Of a stretch of DNA of 9,678 nucleotides, positions 1-6,070 are shown one piece after another. The notes under the pieces were generated by a model. The model ran no database searches, was not told the DNA's origin, and saw only the letters and a program-made list of their open reading frames with translations. A program made the translations under genes and the position numbers. The first letter of the stretch is position 1, and every line of letters begins with the position of its first letter. This stretch comes from DASVAL01 sp035649575 (lineage in GTDB: Bacteria; Planctomycetota; UBA1135; UBA2386): the NCBI GenBank assembly GCA_035649575.1, contig DASRJH010000246.1, positions 1 to 9,678 on the forward strand, read 5' to 3'.

Positions 1-107
1 CCACTTGTGATGCTGCTGCTCGCAGCGCTCGCGCACGTCGACGCGCCGCCGGGCGGTGTGCGCGCGTCGACGTGCGCGAGCGCTGCGAGCAGCAGCATCA
101 CAAGTGG
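1..107. repeat. Perfect 46-bp inverted repeat with 15-base loop at the window edge
   Basis: Bases 1-46 are the exact reverse complement of 62-107, with the loop at 47-61. Pairing stops at base 47 against 61. The right arm is in frame with the glycosyltransferase gene and encodes plausible family sequence (residues 130-144), while the left arm does not. The repeat therefore looks like a copy of the right arm folded back. Because the left arm begins at base 1, it may continue outside the window. It could be a fold-back chimera at a contig end or a real long hairpin; the loss of coding sense favours the first. Confidence 0.97.
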
Positions 108-494
108 CGTCTCGAGGCCCGAGGTCGCGAAGTCGCCGAAGGCACGGCTCGCGACGAGCAGCGCGAGCACCGCGACAGCACCGCGCTGTGCTGTGCGCGC
201 GAGCAGCAGCGCCGCGAGCGTCGCGAGCGCGATCGACACCACGATCGTGGTGACGAAATACTCACCCGTGCACGCACGCGAGCCCGTGAGCAGGAACAAC
301 CACAGCGGGTGCGTGTAGGTCTGCACGCGCTCGTCGACGTTCCAGCGCGGGCCGTAGCCGGCGAGCCAGTTCTCGACCACGCGCAGCGTGATGAAGGCAT
401 CGTCGCTGATCCACGCGAGGCGCAGCATCACTGCGACGAGGCCGACGAGCAGCGCACCGGCGAGGCAGAGCGCGAGGACGCGCGCGTGGTTCAT
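1..494 (-). CDS. AftB/ZomB-like GT-C glycosyltransferase, N-terminal fragment cut by the window edge and an inverted repeat
   Basis: The frame opens at ATG 494 and stays open to base 1. A hydrophobic helix at residues 6-24 is followed by the polyprenyl-phosphate-sugar transferase signature: Asp-Asp at 31-32 in WISDDAFITLR, then RWN at 50-52 and YTHPLW at 60-65. More hydrophobic helices follow, then GLETPL from residue 126. The same blocks occur in the same order in the complete gene at 2964-4862, so the two are paralogues. In the family the Asp pair near the first helix is the likely catalytic site facing the periplasm. Past residue 145 (base 60) the sequence turns from hydrophobic to a Gly/Ser/Ala/Cys run. 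There the paralogue has more transmembrane helices. This coincides with the inverted repeat at 1-107, so bases 1-61 probably do not carry the true reading frame. No clear ribosome binding site precedes the ATG. The acceptor and sugar cannot be read from sequence. Confidence 0.75.
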   Translation of the reverse strand, partial: MNHARVLALCLAGALLVGLVAVMLRLAWISDDAFITLRVVENWLAGYGPRWNVDERVQTYTHPLWLFLLTGSRACTGEYFVTTIVVSIALATLAALLLARTAQRGAVAVLALLVASRAFGDFATSGLETPLVMLLLAALAHVDARTPPGGASTCASAASSSITS

Positions 495-568
495 GCTACC
501 GGCGACGACAAATTGCACGGCGGCACGATCGCGCTGGCGGCGCCAACGGTCAAGGCTGCGACGGTCGG

Positions 569-2848
569 CTATCGCAGCGTGATCGCGACGTCGGCGACCT
601 CACACGCGCGCACGTCGACGAACTGGCGATGCGTGCCGCGTGCGCCGTGATCGACGATCACTTCGTAGCGGCCGGGCGCCAGCACCTGCGACGTCGTCAG
701 GGGACCCGGCGCCCACAGCTTGCCGCCCTCGCCGTTGCCGCGGCCTTTTGCGTTCATGCTCGGCTTCGATTCTGCGCCGGTGGCACCGACGAGGCGGACC
801 GTGCCTTCCACGTGCTGGGCATCCTTCGTCGTCACCGTGACGCGGATGCGGCCTCCGTGCTGTACGCGCACCGGTATGGACACCGGTTCGTTGCCGACCG
901 TGACGTCCTGCACCTGTCGCATCACGAATGCGTCGCTGCCTTCGGCGCCGCGCGCCGGGTACAGGACCAGGCGATACGGCCCGCGGGGCACGTCGGCGCG
1001 CAGCGAGACGACGGTCGCGCCCGCGTCCTGCGTCATGCCGATCGGGGCCGGCGGCACGTCGATGCGCGACATCGAGCCGCCGAGCGCCCGCAGCGGATGC
1101 TCGCTGGTCACCACTACCTGCACCGCGGTCGTGCGTACGACGCCGAGGTCGACGACGAGCGGATTCGCGGGCGTCGCGTCATCGGGCACGACGAAGTCGA
1201 GCGGCTCGCGGCCGGGACGCAGTGCGCGGCCGCGGATCGGCGCCAGCCGTTCGCGCAGGATGCGGATCTCGCCGTTCGCGTCGGTGCGGTAGTCCTCTTG
1301 CCATGCGCCCTCCTTGCGATCGGTGTCGAGTTCGAAGGCCAACGGGCGGTTCGCGAGGGGCTTGCCGTCCGCGACGACGCGGACGCAAGCCGGCGCGAGC
1401 AGATCGAAGTCGACGGCCGCCGGCGCCGTGATTCGCCGCTCGGCCACGAGCCGTTCCATGCCGGCCTCCGTGTGCGGTCCCATCAGGAACATCCAACCCC
1501 TCGCACGGGCGGTGGTGGCGATCGTGAAGCGGCCGTCGGCATCCGTCGCGGTGCCGCGGTTGAAGGCGCTGCCGCCCGCGCGTTGCGTCACGTCGACGTG
1601 CACGCCGCCGCTCGGCAGCCAGGCCAACACGAAGTCGTCGAGCAACACGCTGTAAGTTTCTTCGGTCGGGTACCAGCCGATGCGCACGCCAGGGACGCCG
1701 CGATTGCCCGGTTCGCGGACGATGCCGGTGATCGAGACCGCCGGCGCGCAGACGAGATCGGCGAGCTCGGTCGACTGCTCGCGGTCCACGAGCGTGCGCG
1801 CGGTCGCGGCGACGAGCCGTTCGTGCAGGTCGGTACCGGTCGACCCGGGGATGGTTCGCAGCGGAATCCCGACGACGAGAACGTCACCGTCGAATGTGGC
1901 CGGCATCTCGAAGCGACCGTGATCGTCGACGTCGTCTTGCAGCGCGTGGTCCCGGGACGGCTTGCCGTCGCGCAGCGCGACCGCGTAGACGCGCGCCGGC
2001 ACGACCGGTGTGCCCCCCTGGTCGACGACGCGACCCGTGAGCCGACCCTTCGGTGCATCGGATGCAATCGCCGGTGGGGGAGCCGGTGACGGCGCGGCGT
2101 GCGTTGCGTCGACGCGCGCCGCAGCCTCGGCGCGTGGGGTCGGAACGTCCGCCGTCGCCGGCGCCACGGCCTCCGGCGCGCGCGTGGCATCGGGCAGCGG
2201 CGCCGCATCGTTCGCCGGTAGGGTCCACCAACACAACGCCGCGACCGCGAGCGCAGCGGCGGCGACCTTCGTCTTCATCGTCATCGCGAGAACTCCCGGC
2301 GCCAGCCACAGCGTGCGTTCGAGCAGAGCCAGGGCGGGCGCGCTCCAGCGGCGCGCGTCGTTCGCCTGCAACCTGCTGCGGAGCGTGTCGCGTGCGCGGC
2401 GCAGGTGGGCGTGCACGGCGTCGAGCGACATCCGCGCGTGCGCCGCGACCGTGTCGACGTCCTGCCCTTCGAAGTAGCACAGCAGCACGAGCGTGCGCTG
2501 CGGCTCCGGCAGCTCGAGCACGAGACGGCCGAGCACCTGGTGCACCTCGGCGCGCGCGGCGACGAGGTCGGCCGCTTCGGCGAAGTCGCGCGGCGGCAGC
2601 CGCTGCTCGCGGCGCGCGCGGCGTGCCTCGGCGCGATGGCCGACGCGCAGCACGTTGCGCAGCAGCGTCGCGAGGAACGCGCGCACGTTGCCGTCGTGCC
2701 GCGGCGGCGATCGCAGCGACGCGAGCAGCGTTTCCTGCGCCGCGTCGTCGGCCGCGTGCTGGTCGCGGCAGAGCTGCCGGCTCAGGCGTGCGAGCCAGTC
2801 GGCGTTCGCCAGCAGCACATGGACGTCGGGGGCGCGAGTCACGCCCAC
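569..2848 (-). CDS. ECF sigma factor fused to a transmembrane helix and extracytoplasmic carboxypeptidase-regulatory-like domains
   Basis: The 759-residue product starts at GTG 2848 or GTG 2842; the frame is open further upstream, but that part does not look like protein of the family. Residues about 10-85 are sigma region 2 (DDAAQET at 34-40, then VRAFLATLLRNV). Residues about 107-160 are region 4, with an LPEPQR segment and a helix-turn-helix (DTVAAHARMSLDAVHAHLRR). A hydrophobic helix lies at 195-210 behind Lys-rich MKTK, then a Pro/Ala-rich linker at 211-265. From about 268 come repeated beta-sandwich units of the kind seen in carboxypeptidase regulatory domains, marked by G-x-V-x(n)-G-x-P-V and D-x-G-R-F patterns at the first two. 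By family knowledge the sigma part would direct RNA polymerase; by inference the rest sits outside the membrane and may sense or anchor. The gene lies between two paralogous glycosyltransferases, 115 and 74 bases away. An internal start at 2284 could also release the C-terminal part alone. Confidence 0.85.
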   Translation of the reverse strand: MGVTRAPDVHVLLANADWLARLSRQLCRDQHAADDAAQETLLASLRSPPRHDGNVRAFLATLLRNVLRVGHRAEARRARREQRLPPRDFAEAADLVAARAEVHQVLGRLVLELPEPQRTLVLLCYFEGQDVDTVAAHARMSLDAVHAHLRRARDTLRSRLQANDARRWSAPALALLERTLWLAPGVLAMTMKTKVAAAALAVAALCWWTLPANDAAPLPDATRAPEAVAPATADVPTPRAEAAARVDATHAAPSPAPPPAIASDAPKGRLTGRVVDQGGTPVVPARVYAVALRDGKPSRDHALQDDVDDHGRFEMPATFDGDVLVVGIPLRTIPGSTGTDLHERLVAATARTLVDREQSTELADLVCAPAVSITGIVREPGNRGVPGVRIGWYPTEETYSVLLDDFVLAWLPSGGVHVDVTQRAGGSAFNRGTATDADGRFTIATTARARGWMFLMGPHTEAGMERLVAERRITAPAAVDFDLLAPACVRVVADGKPLANRPLAFELDTDRKEGAWQEDYRTDANGEIRILRERLAPIRGRALRPGREPLDFVVPDDATPANPLVVDLGVVRTTAVQVVVTSEHPLRALGGSMSRIDVPPAPIGMTQDAGATVVSLRADVPRGPYRLVLYPARGAEGSDAFVMRQVQDVTVGNEPVSIPVRVQHGGRIRVTVTTKDAQHVEGTVRLVGATGAESKPSMNAKGRGNGEGGKLWAPGPLTTSQVLAPGRYEVIVDHGARGTHRQFVDVRACEVADVAITLR
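2276..2297 (-). promoter_or_regulatory. Candidate internal ribosome binding site and start inside the sigma fusion
   Basis: On the minus strand GGGAG (2297-2293) lies 8 bases before ATG 2284, which is followed two codons later by a second ATG at 2278. Translation from either gives a short basic start (MTMKTK or MKTK) and a hydrophobic stretch, as in a signal peptide or anchor. This is a better Shine-Dalgarno match than is seen before most annotated starts here. It sits exactly where the cytoplasmic sigma part ends. The same bases encode Pro-Gly-Val, so chance is possible. Confidence 0.35.
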
Positions 2849-2963
2849 CAGAATGCCACCGCCGTCGCCGCGCGTCGAAATCCGCCATTTCTGATCTGTG
2901 CACGACGCGTGGCGTTCCGATGGGCGGCTCGACCTGCTGCGCGGGCGGTGACCGGGAGCCGCC

Positions 2964-4862
2964 TCAGTGCTCGAGCTCGAGCCCGCCGATGCAGGCGACG
3001 GCATTGACGCCGGTCGAACCGTCGATCCAGATCGTGTCGAAGGGGCTGGCGGCCATCGGCACGTCGATCACGTATTCCTGCAATCCGACCTCCCATCCCT
3101 TCGTCGGCACCAGCCGCAGGTGTGCCGTCTCGACGCCGTCCCGCCGCAGCCGGAACCCGTACTCGATGACGCCCCACACGCGCACGCGCAGCCGTGTCGC
3201 ATGCACCGGCTCGGGCCAGCGGACCCCGAGCCCGCCGGAATAGACGATGCGCACGCGTGGCTCGTAGTACCAGTAGCTGCCGATCGGCAACGGGGGCGCC
3301 AGTTCGGTCGGCGCGACCGGCAATCGCGGCGGCGCACGGTATTGCTCGTCGACGAAGGCGCGCAGGTCTTCGTCGTACGCACCGCGCAGCAGATCGAACA
3401 CCGCACGCAGGCGCGCGCCATCGAACAAGGGCGCGCGAACGACGAGCCGCATCGCTTCGTAGTACCGATGCAGCCCCGCGTGCCGGACCTTGTTCTCCCC
3501 GGTCGCCAGGCTCTCGAGATACCCCTCGGGGAAGCGCCGTTCGAAATGGCCGATGCGCCACGTGGTCGGGTCGAAGACCGGCAGCCGCGTCAACAACGGA
3601 TCCACCAACCACGAATCACAGATGTGAACGTGATCGCCCGCCTCGAACGCGTACCGACCGACCTGCATCCAGGGGATGACCAATGGACCCTGCCGATTGG
3701 CGCGCAGCACCGCGCTGGCGACGCCGGCGATGGGCGTCGAACGGTTCGGGCTCAGCAGTCCCAGCGAGTCGTAGTAGATCCGTCGTTCATCGACGATGCC
3801 GTGGTAGGGCTCGGTCGGAGTGTCGTGCGCGGGACTGCGCAGGAAGTCAGGCACCCCGCCGAGCAGCAGCAGCAACGGCGCCGCTGCGGCGCTGGTGACC
3901 AACAGGCTGCGCGGTGCGATGGCGAATGTGCGCGCCAGGATCGCCAGCGCGACGACGAACGGCGCGGTGAAGAAGCGACCGACCATGAAATCGCCGCCGA
4001 TCTCGACGATGTAGCCACAGTACAGCAGCGCGCCGAACGCGAGCCCGCGGCAACCGAGGTGCTTTTGCGCGAGCCCGATGCCGATGCCGGCGGCGATGAC
4101 GGTGATCGTCGTCGGATCGTTCCGCGTCGAAGCGACGACGTAGTGCCATCCCTGGACCATCAGCTCCGGCAGCGGCAGGCCGTGCGCGAGTTTCGCGTAG
4201 CCGACCACCGGGATCGGCGTGCCGAAGTAGATCGTCGCGAACAGCAGCCAGCCGAGCAGAGGCGACATGCCGAGCCCGCCCCACCAGAGGCGCTGCCGCC
4301 ACGAGACACCGCGCGCGGCCGCGAACACCATCGGCGCCGTCACCAGCAGCAGGTCCAATCGATTGCACGCCGCCAACGCCGCGAGCAGGACCGTTCGCCG
4401 ATAGCGGCGGACGGAGTCGGCTTCGTGCCAGGTGATGCCGATCAGCAGCGCCAACAGCAGGTGGGTCAGCGGGTTCTCGAGCCCAGCCGTCGCATAGTCG
4501 GTGAACGCACGCGACGACACCAGCAGCAAGACCACGACCGCGGCGGCGGCGGTCGTCGACGCGAGCCGCAGCAAGCGCCACGCCGCGAGCGCCGACAGCG
4601 CGAAACCTGCCGCGAGCGTCGTGAAGTAGCACTCGCCGGTGACGGCGCGACCCGCCGCGAGCAACAGCATCCACAGGGGATGCACGTTGATCTGCACGCG
4701 ATCGGCGCCGTTCCAACGCAGACCGACGCCGTTGACGAGGTTTTCGACGGTGCGCAGCGTGATGTAGGCATCGTCGCTCACCCAGGCGAGCCGCACGATC
4801 ACGAGCAGCAGTCCGCCGAACAGCGCGACGAGACAGAAGCGGGCGAGGCGGGCGGACAGCAT
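2964..4862 (-). CDS. AftB/ZomB-like GT-C membrane glycosyltransferase
   Basis: The 632-residue protein starts at ATG 4862 and ends with TGA at 2966-2964. Residues 9-27 form the first helix, directly followed by Asp-Asp 30-31 in WVSDDAYITLR, then LRWN at 48-51 and HPLW at 61-64. About ten hydrophobic helices extend to about residue 335, including GGDFMVGRF from residue 289. In the family I compare it with (mycobacterial arabinosyltransferase AftB, ZomB and related proteins) both blocks recur; the first Asp pair is the likely catalytic site, using a polyprenyl-phosphate sugar in the periplasm. The remaining roughly 280 residues are soluble and end in a possible beta-rich domain. The gene opens a possible minus-strand unit with the sigma fusion and the paralogue at 1-494. 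It faces away from mntA across 189 bases. No Shine-Dalgarno sequence is evident. The sugar and acceptor are unknown; an arabinan role should not be assumed outside mycobacteria. Confidence 0.85.
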   Translation of the reverse strand: MLSARLARFCLVALFGGLLLVIVRLAWVSDDAYITLRTVENLVNGVGLRWNGADRVQINVHPLWMLLLAAGRAVTGECYFTTLAAGFALSALAAWRLLRLASTTAAAAVVVLLLVSSRAFTDYATAGLENPLTHLLLALLIGITWHEADSVRRYRRTVLLAALAACNRLDLLLVTAPMVFAAARGVSWRQRLWWGGLGMSPLLGWLLFATIYFGTPIPVVGYAKLAHGLPLPELMVQGWHYVVASTRNDPTTITVIAAGIGIGLAQKHLGCRGLAFGALLYCGYIVEIGGDFMVGRFFTAPFVVALAILARTFAIAPRSLLVTSAAAAPLLLLLGGVPDFLRSPAHDTPTEPYHGIVDERRIYYDSLGLLSPNRSTPIAGVASAVLRANRQGPLVIPWMQVGRYAFEAGDHVHICDSWLVDPLLTRLPVFDPTTWRIGHFERRFPEGYLESLATGENKVRHAGLHRYYEAMRLVVRAPLFDGARLRAVFDLLRGAYDEDLRAFVDEQYRAPPRLPVAPTELAPPLPIGSYWYYEPRVRIVYSGGLGVRWPEPVHATRLRVRVWGVIEYGFRLRRDGVETAHLRLVPTKGWEVGLQEYVIDVPMAASPFDTIWIDGSTGVNAVACIGGLELEH

Positions 4863-4923
4863 GCAGCGCGGGGAGCATACCCACGACCCGATCGCAGGCT
4901 CCTGCCCTCCGCGATCTCGTGAC

Positions 4924-4956
4924 CTCGACCTCGGTGCCATGCACGCTCGACCTCGG
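4924..4956. repeat. Pair of 11-bp direct repeats in the divergent promoter region
   Basis: CTCGACCTCGG occurs at 4924-4934 and again at 4946-4956, start-to-start spacing 22 bases, about two helical turns. The repeats lie in the 189-base gap between the divergent glycosyltransferase and mntA genes, roughly 100 bases before mntA. This spacing would suit a regulator bound twice on one face of the DNA. In such GC-rich sequence a chance repeat is possible. Confidence 0.35.
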
Positions 4957-5013
4957 CAGGTTCGGCATCCGTCGCAGCCCGGGCGGTTGCGCCGTCGAGA
5001 CGGACACTGTCGG

Positions 5014-5044
5014 CTGACCGGATCGGATCGCCACGTGCTAGACT
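5014..5044 (+). promoter_or_regulatory. Candidate extended -10 promoter for mntA-hepT
   Basis: TGCTAGACT at 5036-5044 reads as an extended -10 element (TGn before TAGACT, four of six consensus bases). A poor -35 match, CTGACC at 5014-5019, lies 19 bases upstream. Transcription would start near 5051, just before the GTG at 5052, giving a leaderless or nearly leaderless mRNA. That would agree with the lack of a clear ribosome binding site for mntA. Confidence 0.3.
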
Positions 5045-5051
5045 GGGCAGC

Positions 5052-5498
5052 GTGGCAGCCAGCGAATTGACCACCCTCGTCGAGCGAATGCGGCCGGTGT
5101 TGTCGCGCTACCCGCAGATCGCTGCGGCGTGGGTGTTCGGCTCGGCGGCTCGCGAGGAGCTGCGACCCGAGAGTGACATCGACGTCGGGCTTCTGCTGCA
5201 CGATTCGCGCGCGACCGCGGCTGACGAATACGCAATGCTCGGTGACTTGGTCGCGCGGCTCGAAGTCGTCACGGCGCCCCGCCCCGTCGATGTCGTGCTG
5301 CTCGAACACCAAGGGCCCGTGTTCGCTCACGAGGCGTTGATCGACGGCGTGTTGATCCTCGAACGGGACCGCGAGCGTCGAGCGGACTTCGAAGCGTCGG
5401 CGGTGATGCGTGGCATCGACTTCCGTCCGACGTGGGAGATCGCGCGCCAAGGACAGCTCGAGGGGCTGCGCGCGCGACTGCGGGGGGCGCGGCGGTGA
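5052..5498 (+). CDS. mntA: MntA-like minimal nucleotidyltransferase antitoxin
   Basis: The 148-residue protein starts at GTG 5052. It carries the exact GSX10DXD motif of minimal nucleotidyltransferases: Gly30-Ser31, then Asp42 and Asp44, with the likely third metal-binding Asp at 80 in VDVVLL. In HepT/MntA systems the antitoxin adds AMP units from ATP to a tyrosine of the HepT toxin, which blocks its RNase activity. Its stop TGA (5496-5498) overlaps the start GTG of hepT (5495-5497), so translation is coupled and the two products are made in step. The pair is transcribed away from the glycosyltransferase gene at 2964-4862. All catalytic residues are present, so an active enzyme is expected. 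Length and layout are normal for the family. The start is chosen because it leaves a usual short N-terminal helix before the GS motif; ATG 5088 (residue 13) is the alternative. Confidence 0.92.
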   Translation: MAASELTTLVERMRPVLSRYPQIAAAWVFGSAAREELRPESDIDVGLLLHDSRATAADEYAMLGDLVARLEVVTAPRPVDVVLLEHQGPVFAHEALIDGVLILERDRERRADFEASAVMRGIDFRPTWEIARQGQLEGLRARLRGARR

Positions 5499-5911
5499 GC
5501 GCCAACGACAAGCTGCGCAAGGCCCAGGTCGTGCAGACGAATCTCGAGAAGCTCGAGCGCATTCCGCAGCGCAGCTACGACGAGTTCGCGGCCGACTTCC
5601 GCAACACCGAGGCGTCGCTTCACCTGCTGCAGACTGCGATCCAGGCGCTGCTCGACCTCGCGAGTGGGATCTGCGCAAGGCTCGGGCTCGACACCCCGCG
5701 CACGAGTTTCGAGATCCTCGAACGGCTCGAAGCGAACGGACGTCTGCCGGCGGGCTCCGCCGCGCGGTTTGCGCCGATCGTCGGCTTCCGCAACCGCGTC
5801 GTGCACCTCTACGACCGCGTCGATCCGCAGATCGTATGGCGCGTCGTCACCGAGCGGCGACGCGACCTGCTCGACTTGCTCGGTCTGTTGCTCGCGATAG
5901 AGTCGAGTTGA
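5495..5911 (+). CDS. hepT: HepT-like HEPN ribonuclease toxin (DUF86 family)
   Basis: The 138-residue, mainly helical protein starts at GTG 5495, overlapping the mntA stop by four bases; a run of six G at 5482-5487 may serve as its ribosome binding site. The RX4HXY motif of HEPN toxins is intact: Arg99, His104 and Tyr106 in RNRVVHLY. Arg and His are the RNase catalytic residues, and the Tyr is the residue that MntA modifies in the characterised Shewanella pair. Conserved family blocks F-R-N-T-E at 35-39 and FEILERL at 72-78 are also present. It acts in the cytoplasm as an RNase whose cleavage halts growth, until neutralised by MntA encoded just upstream. The toxin follows its antitoxin, consistent with one operon. 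The gene ends 159 bases before the next, unrelated gene. No sign of truncation or frameshift. Confidence 0.92.
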   Translation: MSANDKLRKAQVVQTNLEKLERIPQRSYDEFAADFRNTEASLHLLQTAIQALLDLASGICARLGLDTPRTSFEILERLEANGRLPAGSAARFAPIVGFRNRVVHLYDRVDPQIVWRVVTERRRDLLDLLGLLLAIESS

Positions 5912-5959
5912 GAAGTGGTCGCCGGAGCGTGGTCGGTCTTCCTTCTGTCGCAGTTCCTT

Positions 5960-5978
5960 GCTCAGCCGCACGCTGAGC
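5960..5978 (+). terminator. Possible hairpin downstream of hepT
   Basis: GCTCAGC (5960-5966) and GCTGAGC (5972-5978) form a 7-bp perfect stem with a 5-base loop, 48 bases after the hepT stop. No T-run follows on the plus strand, so it is a weak candidate for an intrinsic terminator. It could equally be a chance structure or a processing site. The rest of the 159-base gap 5912-6070 shows no convincing gene. Confidence 0.2.
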
Positions 5979-6070
5979 CGCCGAACAGCACGACGCGGGC
6001 CGGGCCCTGAGGGGATGGCGCACGGACCGCCGGCGGCGCGCGCTGGACGCTCGTCGAGTGCGCCTGGAGA

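Noticed and set aside
237..252. 16-bp perfect palindrome CACCACGATCGTGGTG.
   Set aside because: It lies inside the glycosyltransferase coding region and is explained by Val-Thr-Thr-Ile-Val-Val codons; one such palindrome in a window of this size is not surprising.
1..318. Plus-strand frame starting with a membrane-like MMLLLAALAHVDA segment.
   Set aside because: Its first residues copy the minus-strand glycosyltransferase through the inverted repeat; after the loop it has no protein character.
555..578. 7-bp stem GCTGCGA/TCGCAGC overlapping the stop codon of the sigma fusion, considered as a terminator.
   Set aside because: The stem is short, overlaps coding sequence and has no T-run after it on the minus strand.
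629..2089. Long open frame on the plus strand opposite the sigma fusion (486 codons).
   Set aside because: It is a GC-driven shadow: the product is Arg/Asp/His-rich without any domain, while the minus strand carries recognisable sigma and beta-sandwich domains.
2944..2963. Short stem GGCGG/CCGCC just after the 2964-4862 gene, considered as a terminator.
   Set aside because: Only 5 bp with a 10-base loop and no T-run on the minus strand; such stems are common at this GC content.
2967..4922. Long plus-strand open frame (651 codons) opposite the glycosyltransferase.
   Set aside because: The product is Arg/Gln/Asp-rich and low complexity, while the opposite strand encodes a clear polytopic membrane protein with family motifs.
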